A stretch of 7,303 nucleotides of DNA from JAHEJB01 sp041748175 (GTDB lineage: Bacteria; Bacteroidota; Rhodothermia; Rhodothermales; Rubricoccaceae): positions 1 to 7,303 of the forward strand of contig JBGTDU010000097.1 of assembly GCA_041748175.1 (NCBI GenBank), read 5' to 3'. A program made the translations under genes and the position numbers. The notes beneath the pieces are model-generated. The model was not told where the DNA came from. It searched no databases and saw only the letters and a list, made by a program, of their open reading frames with translations. Within the stretch, counting starts at the first letter, position 1. Each line of letters begins with the position of its first letter. This document shows positions 1 to 5,546 of this stretch, one piece after another.

Positions 1-74
1 TTGATGCTGACATTACCCCGTTGCCTGGGTAGGCACTCTTCTACGCGGCGATACTGGGCGGGTGTGAGTTCCAT
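1..74 (-). CDS. IS5-family-like transposase, N-terminal fragment (cut by window edge)
   Basis: On the minus strand an ATG at 74-72 opens a frame that runs off the left edge after 24 codons. The peptide starts MELTPAQYRRVEECL and continues PRQRGNVSI. From memory of the family, an LT-x-x-Q-Y start followed by LP-x-QRGNV is the usual N-terminus of IS5-type transposases (the DUF4096-like segment), which would bring a DDE nuclease that moves the element. No catalytic residue is visible here because only the first tenth or so is in the window. There is no Shine-Dalgarno sequence before the ATG. The gene points away from the M2 peptidase gene, on the same strand and downstream of it. The family call rests on a short motif, so the subgroup is uncertain. 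Confidence 0.7.
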   Translation of the reverse strand, partial: MELTPAQYRRVEECLPRQRGNVSI

Positions 75-141
75 AACTGACGACGGTAAGTGGAGTGACA
101 GAAAATACCACTTTCCCAGCATTAGTGTTAACAGGCCCTAG
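1..141 (-). mobile_element. Left end of an insertion sequence (probable IS5 family)
   Basis: The transposase start at 74 is preceded on the minus strand by a short leader. A plausible terminal inverted repeat begins near 138 and reads GGGCCTGTTAACACTAATGC inward. A CTAG tetranucleotide at 138-141 could be a target or its duplication, in keeping with the short TA-containing targets of several IS5 subgroups. The leader also contains a 6-bp inverted repeat, 88-93 with 108-113. The outer boundary is inferred: the other end of the element is outside the window, so neither inverted repeat nor target duplication can be confirmed. Insertion would lie about 45 bp after the stop codon of the M2 peptidase gene. 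Confidence 0.5.
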
Positions 142-186
142 TTCACGTCGCGGGGCCTAGACTCTATCTTTTGAGTGCATAGCGTA

Positions 187-1986
187 CTACCACCCGCAAG
201 TTCGCCCCTCGTTCTGCTCATCAAGCCACGTGCTGAGCGGGGCGAAATAATCGAGGATCGCAGTGGCATCCATTTCAGGGCTGCCGGTGAGGGCTTCGAG
301 CGCCTCAGGCCAAGGGCGGCTCGCGCCCATTTGCATCATCGCGTCGAGGCGTTCGCCGGCCGCTTCGTTTCCGAAGATTGAGCAACGGTTGAGTGCGCCT
401 TCGAAACCGGCGGCTTCGCAGAGTGCGCGGTGAAACTGGAACTGCAGAATCCGCGCGAGGAAATAGCGTGTGTACGGCACGTTGGCCGGGACGTGGTATT
501 TCGCGCCCGGATCGAAGTCGGCTTCTGTTCGCGCAACAGGTGCCTGGATTCCCTGATACTGCTCGCGAAGATTCCACCACGCGCTATTGTATTCGTCCGG
601 GCTGATTTCGCCTGAGAAAACCTTCCATCGGTATTGATCGACGAGGAGACCGAACGGAAGGAACGCGATCTTGTCGAGGGCATCACGAAGAAGAAGGCCG
701 ATATCTTTGTCCGCAGATGGCTCCTCATCCAGCAAACCGATTTGTACGAGATAGGCCGGGGTGATGGAAAGTGCAACAGCGTCGCCAAGCGCTTCGTGGA
801 AACCGTCGTTGGCGCTGTCGCGATACAACGGGGAAAGCTGGTTGTAGGCGCGCTGGTAGTAGTTGTGGCCGAGTTCGTGGTGGACCGTTTGAAAGTCCTC
901 CGCATTTATTTCGATGCACATTTTGATGCGAAGATCGTCCATATCATCCAGATCCCATGCGCTGGCGTGGCACACCACATCGCGATCGGCGGGCTTGACG
1001 AACAGGGAGCGCTCCCAGAAGGTCTCGGGCAGAGGATCAAGGCCGAGCGAGCTGAAGAACGCCTCGCCGGTGCGGACCATTCCGAGCGCATCGTAGTCAT
1101 TCGATTCCAAAAGCGCCGTCAAGTCATAGCCAGGATCGGCGTCGCCCGGGGCTACGATTTCAAAGATGTTGCCCCACTCCTGCGCCCACATATTACCGAG
1201 GAGGTGCGCCGGAATCGGTTCATCGAGAGCGACCACATCGTCGCCATATTGTTCGTTGAGTTTGGCGCGAACGAAGCAGTGAAGGCTTTCATATAGCGGA
1301 CGCACCTGATTCCACAAGCGATCCAATTCCGCGGCGAAATCGTCCGGCGGCATATCGTAATTCGAGCGCCAGAGTGCGCCAACATCCGCAAAGCCAAGCT
1401 CCCGCGCACCTTCGTTCATCACCTCGACGAATCGCTCATAATCCGCGCGCATCGGACGGGAGATCGTGCGCCATCCAGCCCACGCCTCCGCCAGAGATTC
1501 GGGATCGCGGGAGCTATCGATGACCTCCTCGAAGTCGCCGAGGTCTCGGCATTCGCCGTCTTCTGTGCAGTACTCGCCTCGGCCGTACGTGCTCTCCATT
1601 CTCGCTGAGATCTGCGTGAGCTCCGTCGTCTTTGCGGCGTCGCTCGGTGCCGGCATCGTCATTCCCGTCCGCAGCATATTCAGCTTGCGCTCGACATCTA
1701 ACGGGAGTTCAAGGCCATTGAAGCGCGCAGCTTCTCCGGCGAGTTCCACAGCAGCAGCCACGTGATTCTCGTTCGCTTCAGCGGCAAGAATTTCTGTGTC
1801 GAACGTGATGAAGTTGGCCTGCACCCACGCGGCGCGACCGGCCTTTACGCCGAGGTCGTAGAGCGTGGCTTCCGCGGCTTCCACGAAAGCCTCCGCTTCG
1901 TCGGCGGTTGGAGCCATTGCTGGCTGAGCGGAACTGCCAACCGACGTGGCAAAAAGAACAAAGGCGAGAATCGCTTGGCGGAACAT
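187..1986 (-). CDS. Exported M2-family zinc dipeptidyl carboxypeptidase (bacterial ACE homologue)
   Basis: A 599-residue protein that should remove C-terminal dipeptides from oligopeptides outside the cytoplasm. Residues 1-25 form a signal peptide (hydrophobic stretch 5-16, likely cleavage after SSA or AMA). The zinc site is HELGH at 370-374, with the third ligand Glu398 in GFHEALGD; the 24-residue gap equals that of human testis ACE. By alignment from memory, transition-state residues His498 and Tyr508, carboxylate binders Gln269, Lys496 and Tyr505, and His340 are all kept. Chloride-site residues Arg173, Trp470 and Arg474 (site 1) and Tyr210 and Arg507 (site 2) are also present, as are cysteine pairs 140/146, 339/357 and 523/535. 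It spans a full ACE domain, ending in the family's LGW-like CGW. The ATG at 1986 is the only start placed correctly for the signal peptide; no Shine-Dalgarno sequence precedes it. It appears monocistronic. Confidence 0.96.
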   Translation of the reverse strand: MFRQAILAFVLFATSVGSSAQPAMAPTADEAEAFVEAAEATLYDLGVKAGRAAWVQANFITFDTEILAAEANENHVAAAVELAGEAARFNGLELPLDVERKLNMLRTGMTMPAPSDAAKTTELTQISARMESTYGRGEYCTEDGECRDLGDFEEVIDSSRDPESLAEAWAGWRTISRPMRADYERFVEVMNEGARELGFADVGALWRSNYDMPPDDFAAELDRLWNQVRPLYESLHCFVRAKLNEQYGDDVVALDEPIPAHLLGNMWAQEWGNIFEIVAPGDADPGYDLTALLESNDYDALGMVRTGEAFFSSLGLDPLPETFWERSLFVKPADRDVVCHASAWDLDDMDDLRIKMCIEINAEDFQTVHHELGHNYYQRAYNQLSPLYRDSANDGFHEALGDAVALSITPAYLVQIGLLDEEPSADKDIGLLLRDALDKIAFLPFGLLVDQYRWKVFSGEISPDEYNSAWWNLREQYQGIQAPVARTEADFDPGAKYHVPANVPYTRYFLARILQFQFHRALCEAAGFEGALNRCSIFGNEAAGERLDAMMQMGASRPWPEALEALTGSPEMDATAILDYFAPLSTWLDEQNEGRTCGW

Positions 1987-2089
1987 GTTCGTGACGACAG
2001 GTGAACGGAACGAGAAGTCTAGAAGGTAGGAGACGGCGTGTTACGAAAGAAGGCGACACTTGTATGGTCTGGCACCTTTGGCCATGGAC

Positions 2090-2225
2090 GAACGTGAAGC
2101 ATTCGCGGCGGCGGCTGCGCGGGGCTTGGACGGATTGCTGGAGTGGGCCCGGTAGGGCGAATGCGAAGCAATCGCGGCGGGGGATGCGCGTGGCTTGATG
2201 GATGATCTACGGTGGGCCCGGTAGG
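2090..2225. repeat. Degenerate 69-bp tandem repeat that duplicates the tRNA 3' end
   Basis: Unit 1 covers 2090-2156 and unit 2 covers 2159-2225, with a period of 69 bp. Counting by hand over a full period gives about 51 of 69 identical positions without gaps. The best-conserved part is a perfect 14-bp block, GTGGGCCCGGTAGG, at 2143-2156 and 2212-2225. The second block is the 3' end of the tRNA gene (acceptor strand, discriminator and part of the T arm) read in antisense. The rest of unit 2 lies just downstream of the tRNA. The pattern could come from tandem duplication of the tRNA trailer or from integration at the tRNA 3' end. I see no integrase gene nearby. Confidence 0.8.
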
Positions 2226-2285
2226 ACTTGAACCTACGACCAATCGATTATGAGTCGACTGCTCTAACCACTGAGCTACGGGCCC
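2213..2285 (-). tRNA. tRNA with CAT anticodon, probably tRNA-Ile2 (elongator tRNA-Met is the alternative)
   Basis: The minus strand folds into a complete 73-nt cloverleaf. It has a 7-bp acceptor stem GGGCCCG/CGGGCCC, a D arm GCTC/GAGC, an anticodon stem GTCGA/TCGAT with one G-T pair around the loop CTCATAA, a 5-nt variable loop, and a T stem GTAGG/CCTAC around TTCAAGT. The anticodon is CAT. The sequence around it (GACTCATAATCG, then TTGGTCG) resembles E. coli ileX more than elongator tRNA-Met. The C4-G69 and C5-G68 pairs and A37/A38 are features linked to recognition by lysidine synthetase TilS, so an AUA-reading tRNA-Ile2 is favoured. It is not an initiator, because 1-72 is a proper G-C pair. 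CCA is not encoded (ACC then G follows). Confidence 0.95.
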
Positions 2286-2298
2286 GAATTGGGACCGC

Positions 2299-2306
2299 CA
2301 AAAATA
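2299..2306 (-). promoter_or_regulatory. Candidate -7 box for the tRNA gene
   Basis: On the minus strand TATTTTTG matches the Bacteroidota -7 consensus TAnnTTTG exactly. It ends 13 nt before the mature tRNA 5' end, which would leave a leader of only about six nucleotides. No TTG -33 element is visible 19-21 nt upstream, so the assignment rests on the -7 box and its position alone. Confidence 0.4.
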
Positions 2307-2385
2307 CGCCCGGGCAGTCGGGACGGGCTTTGCGTAGCTCCCAGCCTCAGTGAAGTAGAGCTTTCCGCAAATACGCCCATACTAT

Positions 2386-2413
2386 TTTAGGCGACTATTG
2401 AAATCATCCTAAA
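2386..2413. promoter_or_regulatory. Dyad TTTAGG-N16-CCTAAA, candidate operator of the Lrp-type gene
   Basis: A perfect 6-bp inverted repeat (2386-2391 and 2408-2413) encloses a 16-bp spacer that is AT-richer than its surroundings and itself weakly symmetric. The centre lies about 68 bp before the regulator's start codon and overlaps its candidate promoter. Lrp/AsnC proteins bind AT-rich dyads and commonly control their own gene, so an autoregulatory site is a reasonable inference. No experimental consensus is matched exactly. Confidence 0.35.
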
Positions 2414-2430
2414 CAAACGCGTAAGTTTTG
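2396..2430 (+). promoter_or_regulatory. Weak candidate promoter for the Lrp-type gene
   Basis: TATTG at 2396-2400 could act as a -33 element and TAAGTTTTG at 2422-2430 as a near-match to TAnnTTTG (one extra T). They are separated by 21 nt. This would give a leader of roughly 30 nt before the ATG at 2468. The upstream half overlaps the TTTAGG/CCTAAA dyad, as expected for a repressible promoter. The match is imperfect. Confidence 0.3.
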
Positions 2431-2467
2431 CCGATTGCACTGAACAGCCTCGCCCGAACGTCTCCTT

Positions 2468-2968
2468 ATGGAAAAAATCGACTCTATCGACGCGCAGATC
2501 CTCGACCTCCTCCAAAAGGATGGCCGTATGAAGCGGACGGAGCTTGCGGAAGCCGTGGAGCTTTCCGTCCCGTCCGTTTCCGAGCGGATGCGGAAGTTGG
2601 AGGAGCGGGGCGTCATCACAGGCTACCACGCCGTCGTTGATCCGACGCGCCTGCACGTGGACATCGCGGCATTCGTCCGCGTCATCTCGACGGGCTCGGA
2701 CCATTACTCGGAGTTCATCGAAGCAGTAACCGCGATGGACGAAGTTCAGGAGTTGCACTCGATCACTGGTGAGGGCTCGCACATCCTGAAAGTCCGCGTC
2801 CGAAACACCGCCGCGCTCGAGAGCCTCCTGGGCCGAATCCAGCATCTCCCCGGCGTTCGCGGCACACAAACATCGCTCGTCCTGTCGTCGCTCAAGGAAG
2901 CTCGATACCTAAAAGTGGAGCCGATGGTGTTGTCTGAGCCAGTAGCCAATGGCCAGACGGTCAAATAG
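2468..2968 (+). CDS. Lrp/AsnC-family transcriptional regulator
   Basis: A 166-residue DNA-binding regulator expected to sense amino acids or a related small effector. Residues 1-60 form the winged helix-turn-helix: IDAQILDLLQKDGRMKRTELA, then the turn and recognition helix around SVPSVSERMRKLEERGVI (33-50). Residues 65-145 fit the alpha-beta RAM ligand-binding and oligomerisation domain, with the ITGEGSHILKVRV strand where many members have G-x-x-D-Y; the usual Asp is not evident here. The start at 2468 gives the standard N-terminus, and there is no Shine-Dalgarno sequence. The last eight or so residues (VANGQTVK) and the stop lie in a degenerate form of the 16-bp repeat that follows, so the tail may be a late addition. 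The next gene, glutamine synthetase, starts 177 bp downstream on the same strand, and control of it is an inference. Confidence 0.93.
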   Translation: MEKIDSIDAQILDLLQKDGRMKRTELAEAVELSVPSVSERMRKLEERGVITGYHAVVDPTRLHVDIAAFVRVISTGSDHYSEFIEAVTAMDEVQELHSITGEGSHILKVRVRNTAALESLLGRIQHLPGVRGTQTSLVLSSLKEARYLKVEPMVLSEPVANGQTVK

Positions 2969-2969
2969 T

Positions 2970-3013
2970 CAAATAGCCAGATGGCCAAATAGCCAGATGG
3001 CCAAATAGCCAGA
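2970..3013. repeat. 16-bp tandem repeat, 2.75 copies, with degenerate copies upstream
   Basis: The unit CAAATAGCCAGATGGC occurs at 2970-2985 and 2986-3001, followed by a 12-bp partial copy at 3002-3013. Degenerate relatives extend back to about 2946, inside the end of the Lrp-type gene, whose TAG stop is part of a CAAATAG segment. Each unit can form small hairpins (TGGC with GCCA). It sits between the regulator and glutamine synthetase genes. Confidence 0.9.
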
Positions 3014-3030
3014 CAATCAGGTATTCGCCG

Positions 3031-3145
3031 TCCTTCCCCCTCGCGCCCTCTCACTCTCTCTTCCCATCCCTACCTGCCCATCTGGCTACCTCCCTATTTC
3101 CCTTTCAAGCTTCATCCTTCATCCTTCAGCCCTCAAACTTCCCCC
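3031..3145 (+). other. Pyrimidine-rich leader before the glutamine synthetase gene
   Basis: By hand count 94 of 115 bases on the plus strand are C or T, with CTCT and TTCATCC repeats (TTCATCC twice at 3111-3124). No gene, Shine-Dalgarno sequence or TAnnTTTG box is visible. It contains CCATCTGGCTA at 3078-3088, the exact reverse complement of TAGCCAGATGG in the tandem repeat just upstream. The start codon follows the run CCCCC directly. Confidence 0.6.
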
Positions 3146-5314
3146 ATGTCCTCCACCCTCGCCCCCACACTTCGCATGAACGGAAACGGCCACCACACGC
3201 CGATGGATGTTGAGAAGATCTTCGGCCAGAACACCTTTGGCCTCAGTGAGATGAAATCGCGATTGCCGAAGAGCGTTTACAAGCAGCTTCTCGCGACGAT
3301 CCAGGATGGTGAGCCTATCAACGTTGAGGCAGCAGATGCCATCGCGCTGGCAATAAAGGAATGGGCGGTTGAGCACGGCGCCACGCATTACACGCACTGG
3401 TTTCAGCCGCTCACGGGCCGGACGGCTGAGAAGCACGACAGCTTCATCACCCCAAACGAAGGCGGCGGAGCGGTTGCGGAGTTCTCGGGCAAGAATCTCT
3501 TCCAGGGCGAGCCCGATGCCTCAAGTTTCCCGAGCGGCGGACTCCGCGCCACGTTCGAGGCGCGTGGCTACACGGCGTACGACCCTACCAGCCCGGCGTT
3601 CATTATCAAGCACAACAACGTCGCGACGCTCTGCATCCCGACAGCTTTTGCATCGTGGACGGGCGAAGCGCTCGACCACAAAATTCCACTCCTCAGGTCG
3701 ATGGAGGCGCTGAACAAGCAGGCCCGCCGAGCGCTTGCCCTTCTTGGTGAGTCGAATGTCGCCCGGGTGACGGCAACCCTTGGCTGTGAGCAGGAGTATT
3801 TCCTGATCGACGAGTCGTTCTTCCTCAAGCGCCCCGACCTGCTCGTGGCTGGGCGCACGCTGCTTGGTGCCGCGCCACCGCGCGGGCAGGAGATGGACGA
3901 CCACTACTTCGGCACCATCCCGGAACGGGTAATGGCGTTTATGAACGTCGTTGAAGAGGAGCTCTACAAGCTCGGCGTTCCTGTCGCGACGCGGCACAAT
4001 GAAGTCGCGCCGGGGCAGTACGAGTTCGCGCCGATCTTCGAGAACGCCAACGTTGCCGCCGACCATCAGCAGTTGATGATGATGACACTGCAGCGAATGG
4101 CCCCGCGCTTCGGGCTGGTTTGCCTCCTCCACGAGAAGCCCTTCGCGGGCATCAACGGCTCGGGCAAGCACTGCAACTTCTCGATGGCTACGGACAAGGG
4201 GATGAACCTCCTCGAGCCCGGCGAGACGCCCCACGAAAACCTGCTGTTTCTCTTCTTCTGCACGGCAGTCGTCCAGGCTGTATATCGCCATCAGGGTTTG
4301 CTGCGGGCCACAATTGCGACCGCGGCGAACGACCACCGACTTGGCGCAAACGAAGCGCCTCCTGCGATCCTTTCGATCTTTCTCGGCGATCAGCTTACGG
4401 ATGTCTTCGACCAGATCGCGGCTTCGGGCAAGGCGTCCAGTAGCAAGGAAAGCGGTTTCCTTGGGCTCGGAACGCCGGTTCTTCCTCGCCTCCCGCGCCA
4501 CGCGGGCGACCGCAACCGAACCTCGCCCTTCGCCTTCACGGGCAACAAGTTCGAGTTCCGGGCAGTCGGCTCGTCGCAGAGTGTTTCACTACCGCTGACG
4601 GCGCTCAACACAATCACGGCGGAGGCTATCGACGACCTCGCCACAAAACTGGAGGCCAAGCTCGGTACGAAAAAGCAGAACAAGAAGTCGCTGGAAAACG
4701 CAGTCCACGATGTGATCGCAGACTCGATCCGGGCGAGCAAGCCGATTGTATTCAACGGCGATGGCTACTCAGACGCTTGGCAGAAGGAAGCCGAGAAGCG
4801 CGGTCTCCTCAATCTGAAGTCGACGCCGGAAGCTCTGCCGCAGTTGACCTCCGACGAGACCATACGAGCCTTCACGGCCTATGACGTTCTCTCGAAGGCG
4901 GAGCTGGAGAGCCGCGAAGAGATCCTGGTCGAGCAGTACGTAATGACGGTCAACATCGAGGCTGCGACGACCGCGAACATGGCGCAGACGATGGTGCTGC
5001 CCGCTGCCATCCGCTACCTCTCGGAGCTGGTAGACACGGCGGCGCGCGGCAACGACCTCGGACTCACGTTCGGAGGCACGGTGGAGGCCGTCAAGGAAGT
5101 CAGTACTAATGTGGACCAACTCCAGGCTGCGATCGGACCGCTCGCAGCGGCTCGAAAGGCCGCTCACAACGCCAAGGACGAAGCCGGGGCGATGAAGGAG
5201 TTCGTAATCCCGGCCATGACGGCGGTGCGAAGTGCCTGCGATGCGCTCGAAGGCCTCGTCCCGGCCGACCTCTGGCCGCTGCCGACGTACCGGGAGATGC
5301 TGTTTATTAAATGA
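3146..5314 (+). CDS. glnN: Type III glutamine synthetase (GSIII)
   Basis: A 722-residue cytoplasmic enzyme that makes glutamine from glutamate, ammonia and ATP, the main entry of ammonium into amino acids. The length fits GSIII (around 700-730 residues) and is far above GSI or GSII. Family segments in order are THWFQPLTGRTAEKHDSF (83-100), the EPDASSFPSGG segment (122-132), the metal-binding EQEYF (215-219), HNEVAPGQYEFAPIFE (284-299), NGSGKHCNFS (337-346), ANDHRLGANEAPPAI (394-408) and FTGNKFEFRAVGSSQS (464-479). The C-terminus ends in the usual WPLPTYREMLF. Conservation begins near residue 21. Met11 and Met20 are possible alternative starts, but 3146 gives the usual short lead-in. There is no Shine-Dalgarno sequence. 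The adjacent Lrp-type gene may regulate it or be co-transcribed with it. A terminator follows at 5372. Confidence 0.97.
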   Translation: MSSTLAPTLRMNGNGHHTPMDVEKIFGQNTFGLSEMKSRLPKSVYKQLLATIQDGEPINVEAADAIALAIKEWAVEHGATHYTHWFQPLTGRTAEKHDSFITPNEGGGAVAEFSGKNLFQGEPDASSFPSGGLRATFEARGYTAYDPTSPAFIIKHNNVATLCIPTAFASWTGEALDHKIPLLRSMEALNKQARRALALLGESNVARVTATLGCEQEYFLIDESFFLKRPDLLVAGRTLLGAAPPRGQEMDDHYFGTIPERVMAFMNVVEEELYKLGVPVATRHNEVAPGQYEFAPIFENANVAADHQQLMMMTLQRMAPRFGLVCLLHEKPFAGINGSGKHCNFSMATDKGMNLLEPGETPHENLLFLFFCTAVVQAVYRHQGLLRATIATAANDHRLGANEAPPAILSIFLGDQLTDVFDQIAASGKASSSKESGFLGLGTPVLPRLPRHAGDRNRTSPFAFTGNKFEFRAVGSSQSVSLPLTALNTITAEAIDDLATKLEAKLGTKKQNKKSLENAVHDVIADSIRASKPIVFNGDGYSDAWQKEAEKRGLLNLKSTPEALPQLTSDETIRAFTAYDVLSKAELESREEILVEQYVMTVNIEAATTANMAQTMVLPAAIRYLSELVDTAARGNDLGLTFGGTVEAVKEVSTNVDQLQAAIGPLAAARKAAHNAKDEAGAMKEFVIPAMTAVRSACDALEGLVPADLWPLPTYREMLFIK

Positions 5315-5322
5315 CGGTTGAA

Positions 5323-5347
5323 CGGTCGGGCATGCCTCGCCCGACCG
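5323..5347. repeat. Perfect 9-bp hairpin after glnN, possible REP-like unit
   Basis: CGGTCGGGC at 5323-5331 pairs perfectly with GCCCGACCG at 5339-5347 around the 7-nt loop ATGCCTC. It starts 9 bp after the glnN stop codon. No T-run follows on either strand, so it is not a standard intrinsic terminator. It could protect the 3' end of the message or be an interspersed palindrome. Confidence 0.6.
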
Positions 5348-5371
5348 CGGATGGTTGACAGCAGATGATCA

Positions 5372-5410
5372 CGACCGCTCTGGCTTCGTGTCGGAGTGGG
5401 CGTTTTTGTT
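5372..5410 (+). terminator. Intrinsic terminator of glnN
   Basis: CGACCGCTCT (5372-5381) pairs with GGAGTGGGCG (5393-5402) around an 11-nt loop: nine of ten positions pair, including two G-T wobbles, with one A-G mismatch. A run of five T begins at 5403 and continues into GTT. It lies 57 bp past the glnN stop. Its sequence closely matches the terminator after the fasciclin gene at 6142-6181. Confidence 0.65.
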
Positions 5411-5546
5411 GAGTACCATTGTTAATCGTGAAATCCGCATGGTGAACACAAGGTGGGCAAGAATTGGTCTGGTGTATGAGCAATCTTTCTCGGTTTCATG
5501 GGAAGGTTCAACTCGTATTCCTTTCGTCCACATTCCAACCACCAAG

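Noticed and set aside
133..158. AGGCCC/GGGCCT hairpin as terminator of the M2 gene
   Set aside because: The stem has only 6 bp with a 14-nt loop, and no T-run follows on the minus strand. One arm lies in the probable IS end.
634..1296. 220-codon plus-strand frame inside the M2 peptidase gene
   Set aside because: It lies wholly antisense to a gene with complete catalytic motifs, and its own product shows no recognisable domain.
2970..3013. CRISPR array
   Set aside because: The 16-bp units are directly adjacent without unique spacers, so this is a simple tandem repeat.
2746..3054. Minus-strand frame with LAIWPSGYLAIW repeats
   Set aside because: The peptide repeats are just the translation of the 16-bp DNA repeat, and the frame is antisense to the regulator gene.
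3521..4501. 326-codon minus-strand frame inside glnN
   Set aside because: It is charged, arginine-rich and without motifs, as expected for the antisense of a GC-rich conserved gene.
5355..5546. Longer start for the fasciclin protein
   Set aside because: The extension crosses the glnN terminator and would bury the signal peptide; the ATG at 5547 directly opens it.
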